Positions 51,636-62,175 of a stretch of DNA of 64,000 nucleotides are shown here, piece after piece. Each line of letters starts with the position of its first letter. Within the stretch, counting starts at the first letter, position 1. Under the pieces are notes generated by a model. It was not told the DNA's origin and did no database searches. It worked only from the letters and a program-made list of their open reading frames with translations. The position numbers and the translations under genes are program-made. Source of the stretch: JAGPCK01 sp041675505 (GTDB lineage: Bacteria > Bacteroidota > Bacteroidia > UKL13-3); assembly GCA_041675505.1 (NCBI GenBank), contig JBAYTR010000013.1:83871-147870 (forward strand), written 5' to 3'.

Positions 51636-54600
51636 ATGAAAAACATTCTATTACTGTGCTTCTTATGTTTTGCCGCAGCTGTTAGTGCGCAAACACGATT
51701 AAACTCTGCCACGCCCAAATTGTTTATTGAGAACAAAGGCCAGATTACTGACAAAAACGGTCTACCTCAGCCCGATATTCATTTTGTGCTTAAAGACCGG
51801 CATGTCAATGTTTTTATAGGGCCGCAAGGCATCCACTACCTGTTCAGTAAAACTGAGTATAGTTCAGTTAAACAAGATAAGGACTCGGTAATCATATCGA
51901 CTTACCGGATGCAAATGCACCTTACCGGAACCAACCCCATGAGCCAGCTCATCAGAGGAAATAAAAATGACTACTATGAAAATTACTACAACGTTATCGG
52001 ACGTCCGGAAGGAATTCCACATGTGCCAACTTTTGAAAAAATAACCTACAAAAATATTTACCCCAACATTGACTGGGAACTTTACATAGTAAACGAGCAG
52101 CTCAAATATAACTTTATCATTCACCCAGGTGGAGATGTCAAAAACATCAACATAGAATATCTGAATGCAAGCGATGCCCGCATTAACACTGACGGTTCGC
52201 TTACCGTTACCAACCCTTTGGGGGAGATTAACGAAAGTGCTCCTGTAAGCTGGATAGGGAAGAATAAAACACCCCTTCAACATAAATACAAACTAGTTAA
52301 AAAGGAAAACCGGTATGAGGTAGAATTTACCGGTGATGAAAATAGTTCAGCTATTTATGATACAAACGCAGATATTACCATTGATCCTTTTGTTCAATGG
52401 AGATCATACTATGGCGGTCTCTCAACTGATATGCTTTACGCTACCCGTACCGACAATGATGACAATGTACTTTTTGCAGGTGGGTCTCGAAGTACCAATA
52501 ATATATCTACCACTAATGCCTGGCAAAGTTCACGAAGCGGATTACCTGTTCATGATGGGATGCTAATTAAAATGACAGCAACCGGCACCCGTATATGGGC
52601 AACATATTACGGTGGTGAATGGGATGATATCATTTTTTGCCTTGCCATTGATCATGAAAATAAGATTGTGATAGGCGGTGTTACTCAGAGTACAGGCAAT
52701 ATTGCTTCAACCATTGCTTACCAGTCCACCCGCCCTACGGGAAGCAACACGCAGGGCTTTATAGCAAAATTAACAACAAGTGGTTATCGGGAATGGGGCA
52801 CATACTACGGCAGCGATCATACCACCATCCAATATGTAACCAGCCTGGCCATTGATCGATTGGGCAATATATACCTGATGGGATTAGTAGGCAGTATACT
52901 TAACAACAGCCAATACTCAGGTGCATTACCAGGTTATTTTATTCACGCTTCCAATAATAACATCGGTGGGCCGGGAGTTTACATTGCCCGATTTACACCT
53001 CAGGGACAAAGACTTTGGGGTACACTATATGGAAAAGAGGTTTTCTTTCCAACGTTTTCACATACCACTGCTACAACTTTCACCTCCATTACAACAGATT
53101 GGGACGGTAACATCTACTTTTGCGGCTCTACCAAATCTACCGACAGTACATCCTTTTGCAAAAATGCTTTTCAAAATTCCAAGTCGGGTGCGGCAGGATA
53201 TTATGACGGTTTTATAGCCAAGTTTAAACCAAACGGGCAATGGGTATGGGGTACTTACTTAGGTGGCACATTGCATGAATATTTGTATTCCATTGGACTT
53301 GATAATAATGCCAATGTTTATGTAGGCGGTAGAACTACAAGTACACAAATGAATTACAACGGGTGGAGCACATCAGGACCAGGAGTATTTGCCCGCTTCG
53401 ACTCGTCAGGCAGTCGAATATGGACAACACATGGTTGGTGGGGAGAGGTTAAATCACTTGACGTTGATAAGCGAAATATTATGTTCTACTCCATGCAAGC
53501 TACCCAAACGCAAAACGGTAGCTACTGGGGAAGATTTACACCCAATGCACAATTACTAATCGAACCCAGTACTACACAAAATTTTATAGTGCATGGCGCA
53601 AGTGTTGACGGAAACGGGAATGCATACTTCTGTGGCCGCACTGCTGATACAACTATCAACATCTCTGGTGGACACCAAAACACTTATGGAGGGGATGCTT
53701 GGGATGGCTTTATGATGAAAATGCTCTACGATACTACGTTCAGAACATCACGACCTAAGTTTGATAAATATGAGATGTGCAGAGGGGATAGTATATGGGT
53801 AAGGTATAACGTATTAAGCCCCCTTTATGCCGGCAACACGCTTACAGTTGAACTAAGTGATGTAAACGGAGTATTCATCAACCCTGTGAAACTTGCAATA
53901 AAAAGTTATACTGCTTCAATTAAGGCAGATAGTATACGCATCCTGCTACCGGCCAACCTCACACCGGGTAGTTCTTATCGCATTCGTATTATTAACACCA
54001 ACCCCGGAGATACTTCTTCTCCCTCTGCTTTTTTCAAAGTACAACAACCGGTAGCTAACTCTTTGAATATTCTGAATGGCGCCAACACACAGGTGTGCCA
54101 GGGAAGTTTTTTGTGGCTAAGCGGAGTTAACGCTTCAGGAATTCGCTATCAATGGCAACGCAACGGAACAAACACCTCTTTTTTAGATACATCGTTTAGT
54201 TACAAAGTTTCTACCACAGGAACCTATCGCGTAATAAGCACCACCAGTGGCGGCTGCGTTACTACCTCTAAAGATACGCTGGTTACCTTTTACCCCAATC
54301 CGGTATCAGATATTCGTATCAACTCAACCACACAGCAATGCCTCCCCGGAAATCTATTTCTATTTGCCGATAGCAGCAAAATAAGTGTGGGCAACATTGC
54401 CTCGCGAACATGGATATGGACAGATAGTGTGCGTGCATTTTCTGTCGATACACAACGGGTATTTAATACACTTGGCATTTATGGCGTGTCGCTTTTGGTC
54501 ACAACAGATATCGGGTGCAAAGATTCTTCTTACAAAACGGTAGAGGTATTTGCGGCTCCTTTTGCAAAACTCAAAGCATCAAGTTCAAATGAGCAGTGCA

Positions 54601-55778
54601 TAAAGGGGCATAGTTTTTCTTTTACTGACAGCAGTTCTATCACAGCAGGTAGTTATACCAGACTTTGGAACTTCGGGGATGCAACTACGGATACTATAGT
54701 GCAAAAAAACAAAAGTTACGCTGCTGCAGGAAGTTACTCAGTAAAGCTAAACATCACGTCTGATAAGGGATGTAAAGACTCTGCCAACACCTCTGTTACT
54801 GTGCACCCTCAGCCTGTAGCCGGTTATGCTGTTAGTGCTGCTGAACAATGTTTGAAAGGAAACGCGTTTAACCTATATGATTCTTCTTCAGTTTCCACAG
54901 GCAGCATAAACACCCGCTCATGGACTTTAGGTGACGGTAATGTATCAGCACTTCAATCAATAAACAAAACCTATGCTTTTAGCGGCACTTATCCCGTAAC
55001 ACTGGTGGTAACTTCTGATAAAGGGTGCAAAGACAGCACAGGAAAAATTTTGAGGGTAAACCCACATCCGCAAACACTTTTTAATGTAAGCAACAACACA
55101 CAGTGTTTAATCGGCAATGCATTTACGTTTACCAACCAATCCATTTTACCCGGTGGCATCATACAGGGTTACAAGTGGCGGTTTGGCAATGGTGATTCAT
55201 CAAATGTTTCCGCCCCTGTTTACCAGTACCCAAGTGCCGGTAATTACACCGTACAATTGGTTTCAACCTCCAGCAAAAATTGCAGTGATACTTTGGTGAA
55301 AAGCGTGCAGGTAAATCCTCATCCGGCCAAACCTGTTATCAGTCGTAACCTGTTTGTTCTCTCTTCTTCAACAGCTCCATCCTATCAATGGTTGCTCAAC
55401 AACAATAGTATCTCGGGAGCCACAACAAAAGATTACAATGTTACCGCCAACGGATACTACCAGGTGTTGGTTACTGACACCACTTCCTGCTCTTCACGTT
55501 CTGATTCTGTTGCTGTGCTTAATGTGGGTACAAATGAACTGCTCAGTAAAAATATACACCTGTATCCTAATCCAAACAACGGAACATTTACACTGGAACT
55601 ACCCCCATCAAACCAGCCCTACCGTGTTGAAATTTTTAACACCAACGGACAGGTTATTTACTCTACCCTTACTGATGAAACTCTTGTAACACCTGATAGA
55701 CAATTTAGCAAGGGGGTATACCTGTTGCGCATCATTCATGCACATGAATCGAAGGTGCTGAAAGTGGTGGTGGAGTAA
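51636..55778 (+). CDS. Giant T9SS surface protein with SBBP propeller and PKD-like domains
   Basis: A 1380-aa exported protein: signal peptide (MKNILLLCFLCFAAAVSAQ); an N-terminal DUF7948-like domain (~30-250; LFIENKGQITDKNG, NPLGEINESAPVSWIG); SBBP-type beta-propeller repeats (~255-700; WGTYYGS/WDD, IAIDRLGNIYLMG); an Ig-like pair (~735-900) and at least four PKD-like domains (~900-1250), each with the Cys pair pattern QCL-GN..F and KGCKDS, and the central WNFGD; and a T9SS type A sorting domain (~1305-1380; LYPNPNNGTFTLELP, GVYLLRI, VLKVVVE). Predicted surface adhesin. It is convergent with the 2062-aa relative. Confidence 0.88.
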   Translation: MKNILLLCFLCFAAAVSAQTRLNSATPKLFIENKGQITDKNGLPQPDIHFVLKDRHVNVFIGPQGIHYLFSKTEYSSVKQDKDSVIISTYRMQMHLTGTNPMSQLIRGNKNDYYENYYNVIGRPEGIPHVPTFEKITYKNIYPNIDWELYIVNEQLKYNFIIHPGGDVKNINIEYLNASDARINTDGSLTVTNPLGEINESAPVSWIGKNKTPLQHKYKLVKKENRYEVEFTGDENSSAIYDTNADITIDPFVQWRSYYGGLSTDMLYATRTDNDDNVLFAGGSRSTNNISTTNAWQSSRSGLPVHDGMLIKMTATGTRIWATYYGGEWDDIIFCLAIDHENKIVIGGVTQSTGNIASTIAYQSTRPTGSNTQGFIAKLTTSGYREWGTYYGSDHTTIQYVTSLAIDRLGNIYLMGLVGSILNNSQYSGALPGYFIHASNNNIGGPGVYIARFTPQGQRLWGTLYGKEVFFPTFSHTTATTFTSITTDWDGNIYFCGSTKSTDSTSFCKNAFQNSKSGAAGYYDGFIAKFKPNGQWVWGTYLGGTLHEYLYSIGLDNNANVYVGGRTTSTQMNYNGWSTSGPGVFARFDSSGSRIWTTHGWWGEVKSLDVDKRNIMFYSMQATQTQNGSYWGRFTPNAQLLIEPSTTQNFIVHGASVDGNGNAYFCGRTADTTINISGGHQNTYGGDAWDGFMMKMLYDTTFRTSRPKFDKYEMCRGDSIWVRYNVLSPLYAGNTLTVELSDVNGVFINPVKLAIKSYTASIKADSIRILLPANLTPGSSYRIRIINTNPGDTSSPSAFFKVQQPVANSLNILNGANTQVCQGSFLWLSGVNASGIRYQWQRNGTNTSFLDTSFSYKVSTTGTYRVISTTSGGCVTTSKDTLVTFYPNPVSDIRINSTTQQCLPGNLFLFADSSKISVGNIASRTWIWTDSVRAFSVDTQRVFNTLGIYGVSLLVTTDIGCKDSSYKTVEVFAAPFAKLKASSSNEQCIKGHSFSFTDSSSITAGSYTRLWNFGDATTDTIVQKNKSYAAAGSYSVKLNITSDKGCKDSANTSVTVHPQPVAGYAVSAAEQCLKGNAFNLYDSSSVSTGSINTRSWTLGDGNVSALQSINKTYAFSGTYPVTLVVTSDKGCKDSTGKILRVNPHPQTLFNVSNNTQCLIGNAFTFTNQSILPGGIIQGYKWRFGNGDSSNVSAPVYQYPSAGNYTVQLVSTSSKNCSDTLVKSVQVNPHPAKPVISRNLFVLSSSTAPSYQWLLNNNSISGATTKDYNVTANGYYQVLVTDTTSCSSRSDSVAVLNVGTNELLSKNIHLYPNPNNGTFTLELPPSNQPYRVEIFNTNGQVIYSTLTDETLVTPDRQFSKGVYLLRIIHAHESKVLKVVVE

Positions 55779-55798
55779 TTCTTATTCTTAACAAATTA

Positions 55799-55905
55799 AT
55801 AGTAGCAGATGTGGGTTCTCAACTGAGGTGAATACCCTGCATGAAGATTTTACTTGTTGGATTGTTATTGGAAGCAGGAAGGATGAATATCCTCCATGAC
55901 GATTT
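55799..55905. repeat. REP-like repeat, copy 2
   Basis: Diverged copy with two hairpins in series: GAGGT-GAAT-ACCCT and AGGAT-GAAT-ATCCT (the latter at 55880-55893). Placed between the convergent giant genes. Confidence 0.6.
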
Positions 55906-55986
55906 TACATTTTGATTCACTTTGATCTCTAAGTCATTGCATACTACAACTTGTGAACATGGTCATAACACATACACTTTCCTTAT

Positions 55987-58900
55987 CTACCTTATAAATA
56001 CAGGTATTCGTGCTGTTCCTTCTGCGCCTGTTACACTCAACAGATATAAACCTGCTGCCAATCCGCTGGTACGTATACGAACAGTTGATAAATCAGCAAC
56101 ACTTTCTCTTAGCAACTGCTTTCCGCAATAATCTGTTAGCAGTATGTTGTAAGAACCCGATGAAGAACAACCATTGCACGCCAGCGTAAACTCTCCATTG
56201 TTTGGATTGGGATAAACCAATACCTGCATACTTTGCGCAGGACGCACAACCCCTGTTGCAGGATACGTAATATTGTTGGAAGAATCGGAAGAGCAGCCGT
56301 TAACAGTAACTATGGAGTAGTAAACGTTTGCTGCACTTGCTGTGTAAGTAACTCCGGTATCACCGGATAATATTCCGGCTGTATTGTACCATTGGTTGCC
56401 GTATGGTGCATTAGAGGTGAGCAAATTACCTGAAGCAACTACAATTGGTTTTACTGGTACTGATTTAAAAAGAATGTACATAGGTACAGAACCACTTGCA
56501 CAATTCGCGGCATTTCTCACTTCTACATGATAATATCCCGTACTGCTTTGCAAAACCAGCGAATCGGTGAATATGCTCAATGGGGTACTATCTTTGAACC
56601 ATTCTTTGTTAAAGGTAGAGGCGCACCTAAGTGTAGCGTCTGTGCCTGTACATACAACCGAATCAGGGGTAACAGTAAGTTGGGGAGATGTGGGATGTGC
56701 CTCTACATAAATTTTGCGGTCTGTTGTGTCGGTGCAACCATTGCTGTCATATGAAATAAGACGCACATCAAATACTCCTGAATTGGCATAGGTGTATTGA
56801 GGACTCATCTGAACTGTGGTAGCTGAATTACCAAAATTCCAAAGGTAGCTTGCCGATGCGACACTTGTATTTGCAAATGCAAACACATTTCCGTTCAAAC
56901 ATTGTTGCGTATCAGCACAGGTAAACGATGCAGCCGGATGACCAAACAGACTTACTTGCCTGTATAGCGAATCTATACAACCATGATTGGTGGTAGTTCT
57001 GAGCCATACATTGTAAGAACCTGTATTGTTATAACTATGTTGTGCATTGGGTGAACTTGAAGCAGCAGAATCTCCGAATGTCCAATACGAACTAAAAGTG
57101 CCCGATACTACTGAACTCTGATTTGAAAAAATAAATTCGTTTCCCTTTAAACACTGCTGGGAATCATTGACCGTAAACTGAATATTGGTTTGCGGATAAA
57201 CCTCCACCATTTTCACTGCAGTATCCTTGCATCCTAAATTGCTTTCAGCAATAAGTGTAATCGGGTAATTGCCATGAACAGTGTACGTTTTTTGTGCCTG
57301 AGTTTGTGAAGAAGTATCGCTAACAGCGGAGCCGAAATTCCATTGCGAGCTCAGTGTACCTTGTGAAATAACTGAAGTATCCTGTACTGTGAAACTGTTT
57401 GTACTCCAACATTGTGCTGAGGACGTAGTTATTCTGAAACCTGCATTCGGGGCATGATAAACCACTACACCTTTCAACACAGTGTCAGTACAGCCGGAGT
57501 CGGATATTGAAATGAGACGGATGAGATATGCTCCCGGCAGTGTATATGATTTTACAGGATTACTCAGCAAAGAAGTATCACCGCTTCCTGAGCCAAAGTT
57601 CCATACCCGCATCAGATTGCCGGATGAAATTGAGGAGGAATCAGTAAAAGCAAAACTATTTGTATTTAAACACTGGGTAGTGTCATTCACAAAAAAACTT
57701 GCCAGAGGCGATGGATGAACCGTAACATTTCTTATAGCTGAATCAACACAATTGGCTCCGCTTCTTACCACCAGCTTGGCAATATAAATTCCTGGGGTTG
57801 AATAATTTTTCGAGAAAATACTTTGTGAAGAGGTATCGTTGATACCCTCACCAAAATTCCACAGCACAGTGAGATTGCCGTATGTAATGGCTGATGAGTC
57901 TGTAAACAAAAATGTATTTCCGCTGTAACATTGAGCAGGGTTATTCACAACCATTCTGGCGACCGGTACCGGATTTACAACTAAAGTTGTAGTGGCTGTA
58001 TCTGTACAATCGAAATTGCTTTTTGCAACCAACTGAACGGTGTATAAACCCGCAACAGTATATGACTTGGATACACTGCTCAAGCTTAACGTATCATTGG
58101 GCCCGGTACCAAAATTCCATGTTCGACTTAATGTTCCTGATGAAATTTGTGAGGTGTCGCTTAGAAAAAAGCTATCACCACTACAGTTGGATACACTACT
58201 TACAATAAACCCTGCACGAGGATGAAGATATACAGTTACCGGTTTTATAATCGAATCAATACAACCTTTGTTGCTTGTAACCTTTAGTTTAACCATAAAG
58301 TTCCCATCAGCGGTATAGTTTTTATTATAACTTATTGCGCCCGATGTATCATTTGTTCCTGCACCAAAATTCCAAGTACGTGATGCAATGTTTCCTGATG
58401 CAATACGGGATGTATCAGCAAAAACAAAATTATTATCCCTGAAACATTGCGTTGAATCATTGATGGTGTAACCCGGAACGGGTTCAGGAAAAACCACCAC
58501 TTGCCTTGAAAAAGAATCTCTGCAACCGTTATTAACCAATTGCGACAATATCACCGTAAATGTATCGTTGGTTGCATATACTTTTGCAGGAGTCTTTATT
58601 AATCCTTCAGTACCATCACCAAATCTCCACAGCCTTAACATGCTGTATCCTGAGGCAAGTACTGAGGTATCATTCAATGAAAAAACATTGCCGCTCAAAC
58701 ACTGATCTGTATCGGAAATACTGAACCCTGTGTAAGCATTAACTTTAATAATAATGCTGTTGGGAGACGGGGCAGAATAGATTGCAGGATTTAAACCCGC
58801 TAAACGAATACGGTAATTGACACCTGCCGGAATGTTTCTCGGAACGCGTCCGGTAATAAATCCGTAACGTGCTCCTGTCGTGCTGCCTATGTTCACAGGA

Positions 58901-61900
58901 TTGGCAAAACTTCCAGAGGAGTCGCTTAATTGAATAACAAATGTATTTGGAGTATTGCTATTTTTAAAAAAAGGTACAGAAAGTTCATGATTCTGGCAAA
59001 TACTCTGGACCACGCTTCCGACAATCCTCAGGTTGGTATCAATATCGTGACCAATAAAATAAGCCGGATCTAACCTGGAAACATTAACTCCCGTAATATT
59101 AACAAAAGCTCCTCCGGCATACAACACCTTCTTGTTGGCAAGCAATGCATAAATATCATTGGAGGAAACTGTTTTGGCAATCCAGGGAAAATGATATCCA
59201 GTAAAAAAATCAACTTCTGAAATGGAATATGGGTAAACTGAAGTAAGGTTACTGTAAAACAGCCTGTCGGAATAAGGAGTTATTGATGTAACAGCCCACG
59301 TACCGGGATTACTCCCTAAAGTAGAATTGGGATTCCATGCAGTTAACGCACCTGTGGCCATATGTACCGCACCAACACCTATTCTCACCGGACCATTAAT
59401 ATTGGAAAACATTCCACCTAAATAGAGTACACTATCTTTAACGAACATTGATCTAACTTGACCATTCAATATATTAGCAAAAGAAGATGATAGTGAAGAA
59501 TTGCCCCGATCTATGGCCACAAAAAAACTTCTTGTTTGACCTGCAACAAAAGTAAAATTACCTCCTGCAAAAAGCATATTGGCCGAAGCTGCAAGGGCAT
59601 AAACTGTTCCGTTAAACGAAATATTGAGAGCAGTAGCATTTCCCGTGGCAGAATCAACCTCTACCAGTCTTGTACGGCCTTGTCCACCTGCATTATTGAA
59701 ATCCCCGCCCATGTATACCTTATTGTCCCACACATCAATAGTACGAACCACTGCATCGGCACCGGGATTAAAACTTTTCATTGCTCCTGTGGCTACATTA
59801 AACGAAGCAACTCTGTTGCGGGTTTGGCCGCTCATAGTAGTAAAATTCCCTCCGGCATACAAAGTGGCTCCTGTATATTTAAAACAATGTACTTGGTCAT
59901 TGGCCTGTGGTGCCCAATCGAGAATATTTCCCGTTGATTCAGAAAATGCCGCGATGTAATACCTGTTCTTACCACCCATAGAAGCAAAATTTCCACCCGC
60001 ATATACTCCATTGTTACCGGCATGTATAACATTTATGGTATGACTGGCCACTGCGTCCCAGGAAGAAATTTCAGCAGTTGAAAGATCAATTTTAGCTATA
60101 CGGTTTCTCAACTGCCCGCCTATTTTAGTAAAATTTCCGCCTGCATACACAGCCCCTCCATAAACACTAAGTGCATTCACAACTCCGTTGGCATCTGGAT
60201 TCCAACTACTCAGTGAAGCTGAAGAAAGATTAATTGCACCTAGGTTGTTTCTCGATTGCGAATTGATGGTGGCAATATCTCCACCTATATAAATTTTATC
60301 GGCTGTAAGACATAAAGCATGCACCCTTCCATCAGTGATATTGGCATTCCAGCTGCTCGCTGAAGAACTCGGCCATTTAAAACAAGCCAACCCAGTCAAG
60401 CCTGATGAGCTAATTAAACTAAAAGCGCCTCCCACAAAAATACTGTCGTTACGGGCCGCCAAGGCATAAACTGGACCATTGGGCACAGGACCCCAAGGCA
60501 AACTAGCAAGTGTATTTTTTTGTATTGCTGCCAGGTTTGTTCTTGAATTGACATGAAATGCACCTCCGATTAAAAGAATTGAATCTGTAATGCATAAAGC
60601 ATGCACAGTGTGTTGATTAGCTATACCTGAATTCCAAGTGAGCAAGCTGTCACCGGAGATACTTAGTGCTACCAATCCTCCTCGTGCTTGCCCTCCACCG
60701 GAGTAAAACGCACCTCCAATCAGCATTCGACCGCCCGATGATGCAAGTGCATAGGTGGTATAAATCAATCTGGGATTAAAGGAAGACACTATGCCTGTAG
60801 TGAGGTTGATAGCTACCGCGCTTTGTATACTTTGACCACCAATGATGGTAAAATCTCCGCCTGCATATACCATACTGTCCATCACGCGCAGCGCATATAC
60901 GGGCGCATTAGCTCCGGGGTTCCAGCTCGTAACCGATGCGTTTAACATACTGATTGCGCACAGTCGGCCTCTTGACTCATTACTTACTGTGGTAAAATCT
61001 CCTCCTACATAAAGAATGGTATCGACACAATCAATTGCTCTCACTATGTCATTGGCAGAAGGGTTCCATCCGGTTATGGTTCCGGAAGACAGGTTGATGG
61101 CGGCAAGCCGGCTTCTTGACTGACCACCGATATTGGTAAAGCTTCCACCCAGGTAAAGGATTCCGTTTTTTACTTTAGTGCATAATACCGAACCATTCAT
61201 GGAAAACATAAGCCCGGTTATACTTCCGCTCATGTCAATAGCGGCAAGCCTTTGCCTTGCAAGCCCTCCTATTGTGCTAAACCCCCCTGCTATAATCAAC
61301 TGTGAGTTGTCGCCTGAAATTGCATTCACGGTACCATTGCAATTGTTTACCCAATTAAGAATATCACCGCTAGTTGCAGAAACCGCTGCCAGATTGTTTC
61401 TGGGAAAACCACCTACTTGTGTAAAAGAACCTCCCAAATATATAACATCCCCTTGTTTGTAAATGGTATATACCGCTCCAAACACATGTGGATCCCATGC
61501 GGTAACATTGCCTGCTGAGTCAATATGTGCAAGACCCCAACGACTGGAATCACCCACCATTGAAAAAGTGCCGCCTATATACCATCCACCTTTATCGTCA
61601 CTTAACGCACAATACACCGTCCCCCGATCAATCTCAGGCAACGGATATGTAGCATAAGCAGCATCTACTGCAAAAGCTGCCCCGTTCACCACTTTACCCG
61701 CACCTGTAAAATAGCCTCCCACAAACAAGGTGTCGCCTTTAAGTGCCAGTGACTTTACGAAACCTCCTATAATGCCTGCCTTACTAAACTTCCCTGTTAC
61801 ATTTCCGGTTGAATCAATGTGTGCAACACGACTCCTGAAAGCATTGCCCACTTTTGTAAAAGCTCCACCGATATAATATCCGTTATGCCCGTCAGGAATT

Positions 61901-62175
61901 GCGGTATACACCATGCTATTGGGTTTGGGGTATGCAGCATTTGCTAAACCTGTAGTGGAGTCAATAAGTGCGCTGTATTTAGCCCTGTTAACAGAATCGA
62001 GCCTTGAAAAAAGTGTTGTAAAATTTCCTCCTACAAATACGGTATCACCATGTGAGGTAATTGCGTTTACCACCCCGTTAGCACCGGGCACGTTGCTGAT
62101 GTAGTTACTTTTTTGTGCAAAGGAAAACCCAACCACACATGTTAATACTAAGCAAAACAAATAATGTTTTTTCAT
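55987..62175 (-). CDS. Giant T9SS surface protein with beta-propeller and PKD-like arrays (2062 aa)
   Basis: A 2062-aa exported protein. Signal peptide MKKHYLFCLVLTCVVGFSFA begins at ATG 62175 (an upstream frame to 62304 is disregarded). Residues ~20-1080 hold roughly two dozen repeats of ~42 residues (LYAGGNFTTMSGQTRNRVAS, WNPGA-VVRAI) resembling delta-60/propeller repeats; ~1085-1170 an Ig-like domain; ~1180-1930 nine or more PKD-like domains with QC(L/Y)..N.F.F.D, WNFG and GC.D; and a C-terminal T9SS type A domain (~1990-2062; VYPNPNNGEFTLACNGC, GLYLLSV). One of the largest genes here; probably a cell-surface adhesin or matrix protein. Convergent with the 1380-aa relative. Confidence 0.88.
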   Translation of the reverse strand: MKKHYLFCLVLTCVVGFSFAQKSNYISNVPGANGVVNAITSHGDTVFVGGNFTTLFSRLDSVNRAKYSALIDSTTGLANAAYPKPNSMVYTAIPDGHNGYYIGGAFTKVGNAFRSRVAHIDSTGNVTGKFSKAGIIGGFVKSLALKGDTLFVGGYFTGAGKVVNGAAFAVDAAYATYPLPEIDRGTVYCALSDDKGGWYIGGTFSMVGDSSRWGLAHIDSAGNVTAWDPHVFGAVYTIYKQGDVIYLGGSFTQVGGFPRNNLAAVSATSGDILNWVNNCNGTVNAISGDNSQLIIAGGFSTIGGLARQRLAAIDMSGSITGLMFSMNGSVLCTKVKNGILYLGGSFTNIGGQSRSRLAAINLSSGTITGWNPSANDIVRAIDCVDTILYVGGDFTTVSNESRGRLCAISMLNASVTSWNPGANAPVYALRVMDSMVYAGGDFTIIGGQSIQSAVAINLTTGIVSSFNPRLIYTTYALASSGGRMLIGGAFYSGGGQARGGLVALSISGDSLLTWNSGIANQHTVHALCITDSILLIGGAFHVNSRTNLAAIQKNTLASLPWGPVPNGPVYALAARNDSIFVGGAFSLISSSGLTGLACFKWPSSSASSWNANITDGRVHALCLTADKIYIGGDIATINSQSRNNLGAINLSSASLSSWNPDANGVVNALSVYGGAVYAGGNFTKIGGQLRNRIAKIDLSTAEISSWDAVASHTINVIHAGNNGVYAGGNFASMGGKNRYYIAAFSESTGNILDWAPQANDQVHCFKYTGATLYAGGNFTTMSGQTRNRVASFNVATGAMKSFNPGADAVVRTIDVWDNKVYMGGDFNNAGGQGRTRLVEVDSATGNATALNISFNGTVYALAASANMLFAGGNFTFVAGQTRSFFVAIDRGNSSLSSSFANILNGQVRSMFVKDSVLYLGGMFSNINGPVRIGVGAVHMATGALTAWNPNSTLGSNPGTWAVTSITPYSDRLFYSNLTSVYPYSISEVDFFTGYHFPWIAKTVSSNDIYALLANKKVLYAGGAFVNITGVNVSRLDPAYFIGHDIDTNLRIVGSVVQSICQNHELSVPFFKNSNTPNTFVIQLSDSSGSFANPVNIGSTTGARYGFITGRVPRNIPAGVNYRIRLAGLNPAIYSAPSPNSIIIKVNAYTGFSISDTDQCLSGNVFSLNDTSVLASGYSMLRLWRFGDGTEGLIKTPAKVYATNDTFTVILSQLVNNGCRDSFSRQVVVFPEPVPGYTINDSTQCFRDNNFVFADTSRIASGNIASRTWNFGAGTNDTSGAISYNKNYTADGNFMVKLKVTSNKGCIDSIIKPVTVYLHPRAGFIVSSVSNCSGDSFFLSDTSQISSGTLSRTWNFGTGPNDTLSLSSVSKSYTVAGLYTVQLVAKSNFDCTDTATTTLVVNPVPVARMVVNNPAQCYSGNTFLFTDSSAITYGNLTVLWNFGEGINDTSSQSIFSKNYSTPGIYIAKLVVRSGANCVDSAIRNVTVHPSPLASFFVNDTTQCLNTNSFAFTDSSSISSGNLMRVWNFGSGSGDTSLLSNPVKSYTLPGAYLIRLISISDSGCTDTVLKGVVVYHAPNAGFRITTSSAQCWSTNSFTVQDTSVISQGTLSSQWNFGSAVSDTSSQTQAQKTYTVHGNYPITLIAESNLGCKDTAVKMVEVYPQTNIQFTVNDSQQCLKGNEFIFSNQSSVVSGTFSSYWTFGDSAASSSPNAQHSYNNTGSYNVWLRTTTNHGCIDSLYRQVSLFGHPAASFTCADTQQCLNGNVFAFANTSVASASYLWNFGNSATTVQMSPQYTYANSGVFDVRLISYDSNGCTDTTDRKIYVEAHPTSPQLTVTPDSVVCTGTDATLRCASTFNKEWFKDSTPLSIFTDSLVLQSSTGYYHVEVRNAANCASGSVPMYILFKSVPVKPIVVASGNLLTSNAPYGNQWYNTAGILSGDTGVTYTASAANVYYSIVTVNGCSSDSSNNITYPATGVVRPAQSMQVLVYPNPNNGEFTLACNGCSSSGSYNILLTDYCGKQLLRESVADLSTVRIRTSGLAAGLYLLSVTGAEGTARIPVFIR

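Noticed and set aside
59536..59959. Plus-strand frames opposite the 2062-aa gene
   Set aside because: The long repeat gene creates many mirror frames on the other strand; all are repeats of the same shadow.
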